Assembly (NCBI GenBank): GCA_003220195.1
Contig: QHRT01000268.1
Span: 1 to 9,807, forward strand
Reading direction: 5' to 3'
DNA: 9,807 nt
Origin: Candidatus Rokuibacteriota bacterium
GTDB taxonomy: Bacteria; Methylomirabilota; Methylomirabilia; Rokubacteriales; CSP1-6
This document shows, piece after piece, positions 7,430 through 9,807 of this stretch. How positions within the stretch are numbered: the stretch's first letter is position 1; each line of letters begins with the position of its first letter. Under the pieces are notes generated by a model. It was not told the DNA's origin. It saw only the letters and a program-made list of their open reading frames with translations, and did no database searches. The translations under genes were made by a program, and so were the position numbers.

Positions 7430-8728
7430 GTGGCGGTCTCGGTCAGGTCGCTCGAAAAAGCGTTCGCGTCGCTGGTCGGCCGGGAACGCGTCGTCGACGA
7501 TCCGGTGAAGCTCGGCGGCGCGACGATCGATGGCTGCGTGCCGCGCTTCATCGTCCGTCCGGCGGCGGTCGACGAGTTAAGTGGCATCGTCGCGCTGGCG
7601 TGCGAGGAGCGACTTGCCGTCATCCCGCGCGGCAGCGGGAGCGCGCTCGAGCTCGGCGCGCCGCCGTCGCGGCTCGACGTGGTGATCGACCTCCGCGACC
7701 TGGATCGCGTCCTCGAGTACAACCCCGACGATCTCACCGCCAGTGTCGAGGCCGGTGTCACGCTCGGCGCGCTCGCGAAGCTTCTCTCCGATCGCCGACA
7801 GTTCGCGGCACTCGACCCGCCCGGCGGCACGAGCCGCTCGCTTGGCGGCATCACGGCGACGAACGCCGTCGGTCCGCTCGCGTGCCGGTACGGCGCCATG
7901 CGGGATCGGCTGCTCGGCGTCCGGTTCGTGCAGGCCGACGGCGTCGTCACCTGGGGCGGCGCGAAGGTGGTGAAGTCGGTGACCGGCTACGACATCCCGA
8001 AGCTCATGGTCGGTGCGCTCGGAACGCTTGGCGTGCTGGCGGAGCTGACGTTGCGACTTCATCCGATGCCCGAGCACGAAGCGAGCTGGCTCGCGTCGTG
8101 CGACACGCTGGACGCCGCAGGGACGCTGGTGGCCGCGATCCTCGAGTCCACCCTCCAGCCGAACCGCGTCGAGATCGTGAGCCGCGGCGCCCTCGAAGCG
8201 CTGCGGCTCGGGGCCGCCGTGGCAGCCGTCGCCGTGTCGATCGCCAGCGTGGAACCCGCCGTCGCCGCTCAAGAGGAGTCGCTCCGCTCCCTGGTGCGCG
8301 CAAACGGAGGAACCCTGAACCCGGCGTCGCCAGGCTGGTGGGATCGATATGGTGACGTCGTGATGTCGTCACGCGTCACGATCCGGATCGGGACGCTCCC
8401 CTCCGAGGTCGCGAGAACCGTGGGCGCGGTGGAACGACTGCTCGGCCCGGCCGTCGCCGTCGTCGGGAGTGCGGCCACCGGGACGCTCCACGCGCTCTTG
8501 TCGGAGTGCCAGGTCCAAGCGATGGCCAGCGCCGTCGGCGAGCTTCGGGCGATGCTGGCTCCCTTCGGCGGACACGCGACGATCACGCGAGGACCGCGAG
8601 CGCTCCGCGAGGCGATCGACCCGTGGGGGCCGACCGACCCCGGCGCGCTCGCGTTGATGCGCGGTCTCAAGGACGAATTCGATCCGCATCGCGTGCTGAA
8701 TCCCGGACGGTTCGTCGGCGGCCTGTGA
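7430..8728 (+). CDS. glcE: Glycolate oxidase FAD-binding subunit GlcE
   Basis: This 432-residue protein starts at GTG two bases after the glcD stop. It is the second flavoprotein-like subunit of glycolate oxidase, a divergent paralogue of GlcD that needs GlcD and GlcF for activity. The FAD-binding domain spans about residues 35-215, with IPRGSGSALELG (65-76), DPPGGTSRSLGG (129-140), AKVVKSVTGYDIPKLMVGAL (178-197) and GTLGVLAELTLRL (198-210). The AKVVKSVTGYD stretch is characteristic of GlcE. The C-terminal end, DPHRVLNPGRF, matches the family's closing motif. It is longer than the E. coli protein (about 350 residues), which is common in other phyla. No strong ribosome site precedes the GTG; GGAAGG at 7409-7414 is too far, so translation is probably coupled to glcD. 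Its stop overlaps the glcF start by GTGA. Confidence 0.9.
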   Translation: MAVSVRSLEKAFASLVGRERVVDDPVKLGGATIDGCVPRFIVRPAAVDELSGIVALACEERLAVIPRGSGSALELGAPPSRLDVVIDLRDLDRVLEYNPDDLTASVEAGVTLGALAKLLSDRRQFAALDPPGGTSRSLGGITATNAVGPLACRYGAMRDRLLGVRFVQADGVVTWGGAKVVKSVTGYDIPKLMVGALGTLGVLAELTLRLHPMPEHEASWLASCDTLDAAGTLVAAILESTLQPNRVEIVSRGALEALRLGAAVAAVAVSIASVEPAVAAQEESLRSLVRANGGTLNPASPGWWDRYGDVVMSSRVTIRIGTLPSEVARTVGAVERLLGPAVAVVGSAATGTLHALLSECQVQAMASAVGELRAMLAPFGGHATITRGPRALREAIDPWGPTDPGALALMRGLKDEFDPHRVLNPGRFVGGL

Positions 8729-9807
8729 CCGTCACCCCGGTCGCCCGATCCTCCGCGCACGACGCGGTCTCCCTCGACGATCTCAGGAAGTGCGTCCACT
8801 GCGGGATCTGTCTGCCGCAGTGTCCAACCTATCTCACGCTCGGCGAGGAGATGGATTCCCCGCGCGGGCGTCTCTACCTGATGCGCGCGGCGGCCGAGGG
8901 CCGCATCACCCCGAGCGAGACGTTCGTCCGTCATCTCGATCTCTGCCTCGGCTGCCGCGCGTGCGAGACGGCGTGCCCGTCGGGCGTTCCGTTCGGTCGT
9001 CTGCTGGAGGCGACGCGTGCCGGCCTCGAACGGCACCGCGAGCCAGAGCGGCGTCGTTTCGACGACGCGCTCTTCGCACTCTTCCCGCGGCCCGGGCGCG
9101 TCGGTGCAGCAGTGAAGGCGCTCCGCCTCTACCGTTCGTCCGGACTCCAGGCTCTTCTGCGACGGAGCGGACTCCTCTCGCGCGTCCCGCGACTCGCCGC
9201 GATGGACTCGCTCCTCGGGTCGCTGCCCCGCGCGGAACGACTCCCGCCGCTCATCCCGGCACACGGAACGCGTCGCGGTCGCGCGGGCCTCCTGATGGGC
9301 TGCGTACAGCGGCACGTCTATCCCGGCGTGAACCGCGACACCGCGCGTCTCCTGTCGGTGGCGGGGTACGACGTCATCGTGCCGCGGGCCCAGGGCTGCT
9401 GTGGCGCGCTCGAGCTGCATGCGGGCCGCCTCGATGCGCTTCGTCTGCGAGCGCGTGCCCTCGCGGGGGCCTTCGGCGACGGCGTCGATCTCGTGGTGAC
9501 GAACGCGGCCGGTTGCGGTTCGGCGATGAAGGAGTACGGTCACTGGCTCGACGACCCACAGGTGAAGGCCCTCGCCGCGAAGACTCGCGACATCAGCGAG
9601 GTGCTCGCCGGCAGCGAGCTTCCGCTGTCTGCCCTCGACGTCACGGTGACGTACCACGATGCCTGTCATCTGGCCCATGGCCAGCGGATCCGGAGCGAGC
9701 CTCGCGAGCTGCTGCGCCGGATTCCCGGCCTGCGCCTGGTGGAATTGCCCGAGAGCGATCTCTGCTGCGGCAGCGCCGGGGTCTACAATCTTCTGGAGCC
9801 GGACGTC
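8725..9807 (+). CDS. glcF: Glycolate oxidase iron-sulfur subunit GlcF (partial, 3' end beyond window)
   Basis: The GTG at 8725 overlaps the glcE stop (GTGA) and opens a frame that continues to the right edge, showing 361 residues of a protein usually a little over 400. GlcF carries electrons from the flavin subunits toward quinones. Two ferredoxin-type [4Fe-4S] motifs are visible: CVHCGICLPQCP (Cys23, 26, 29, 33) and CLGCRACETACP (Cys74, 77, 80, 84). Two CCG (heterodisulfide-reductase-like) domains follow, with GCVQRHVYPGVN and QGCCGALELHAG (Cys225-226), then YHDACHLAHGQ and LCCGSAGVYN (Cys347-348). All expected cysteines are present. No transmembrane segment is seen in the visible part. LutA/LutE-type and glycerol-3-phosphate dehydrogenase C subunits share these domains, but the order after glcD and glcE makes GlcF the best call. 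Confidence 0.93.
   Translation, partial: MTVTPVARSSAHDAVSLDDLRKCVHCGICLPQCPTYLTLGEEMDSPRGRLYLMRAAAEGRITPSETFVRHLDLCLGCRACETACPSGVPFGRLLEATRAGLERHREPERRRFDDALFALFPRPGRVGAAVKALRLYRSSGLQALLRRSGLLSRVPRLAAMDSLLGSLPRAERLPPLIPAHGTRRGRAGLLMGCVQRHVYPGVNRDTARLLSVAGYDVIVPRAQGCCGALELHAGRLDALRLRARALAGAFGDGVDLVVTNAAGCGSAMKEYGHWLDDPQVKALAAKTRDISEVLAGSELPLSALDVTVTYHDACHLAHGQRIRSEPRELLRRIPGLRLVELPESDLCCGSAGVYNLLEPDV

Noticed and set aside
8269..9678. Long open frame (469 codons) on the minus strand opposite glcE and glcF
   Set aside because: It is antisense to two well-conserved genes with full motif sets, and its translation is arginine-, histidine- and alanine-rich without any recognisable domain. Long antisense frames are expected at this G+C content.

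Overview
The window is about two-thirds G+C, densely coded and bacterial. It holds seven protein genes and no rRNA, tRNA, CRISPR array, insertion sequence or prophage gene that I can see. Fused-type 2-oxoacid:ferredoxin oxidoreductase genes, GltB-type glutamate synthase and a GlcDEF glycolate oxidase set together suggest a soil or sediment-type, respiring bacterium. Acidobacteriota or a neighbouring high-GC phylum is my guess, but no phylogenetic marker here settles it.

Layout. Positions 1-1037 (minus strand) carry the N-terminal 345 codons of the glutamate synthase large subunit, running off the left edge. A 116-bp divergent promoter region (1038-1153) separates it from a LysR-type regulator (1154-2248, plus) and contains a perfect 13-bp T-N11-A palindrome. 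The regulator overlaps a two-CBS-domain protein gene (2245-2769) by ATGA. After a 143-bp gap with a plausible sigma70-type promoter come korA (2913-4784) and korB (4781-5739), again overlapping by ATGA. korB is broken: it needs two frame changes to read through, and at the first one the thiamine-diphosphate-binding segment is missing. A 242-bp gap with three hairpins follows. Then come glcD (5982-7427), glcE (7430-8728) and the start of glcF (8725-9807, cut by the right edge), packed with a 2-bp gap and a 4-bp overlap.

How the genes fit together. KorAB interconverts 2-oxoglutarate and succinyl-CoA using ferredoxin. GltB, with a small subunit not in view, consumes 2-oxoglutarate and glutamine to make glutamate. 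The divergently transcribed LysR-type regulator sits where GltC sits relative to gltAB in Bacillus, so a regulator of the 2-oxoglutarate/glutamate node is a reasonable inference. The CBS protein may add an adenylate-sensing input. GlcDEF oxidises glycolate to glyoxylate and passes electrons to the respiratory chain; it looks like a separate transcription unit.

The families are all known and I see no convincing new system. The points most worth checking are the lesions in korB (real decay or assembly error), the palindromic operator between gltB and the regulator, the regulator's unusual C-terminal tail, and the hairpin-rich gap before glcD.
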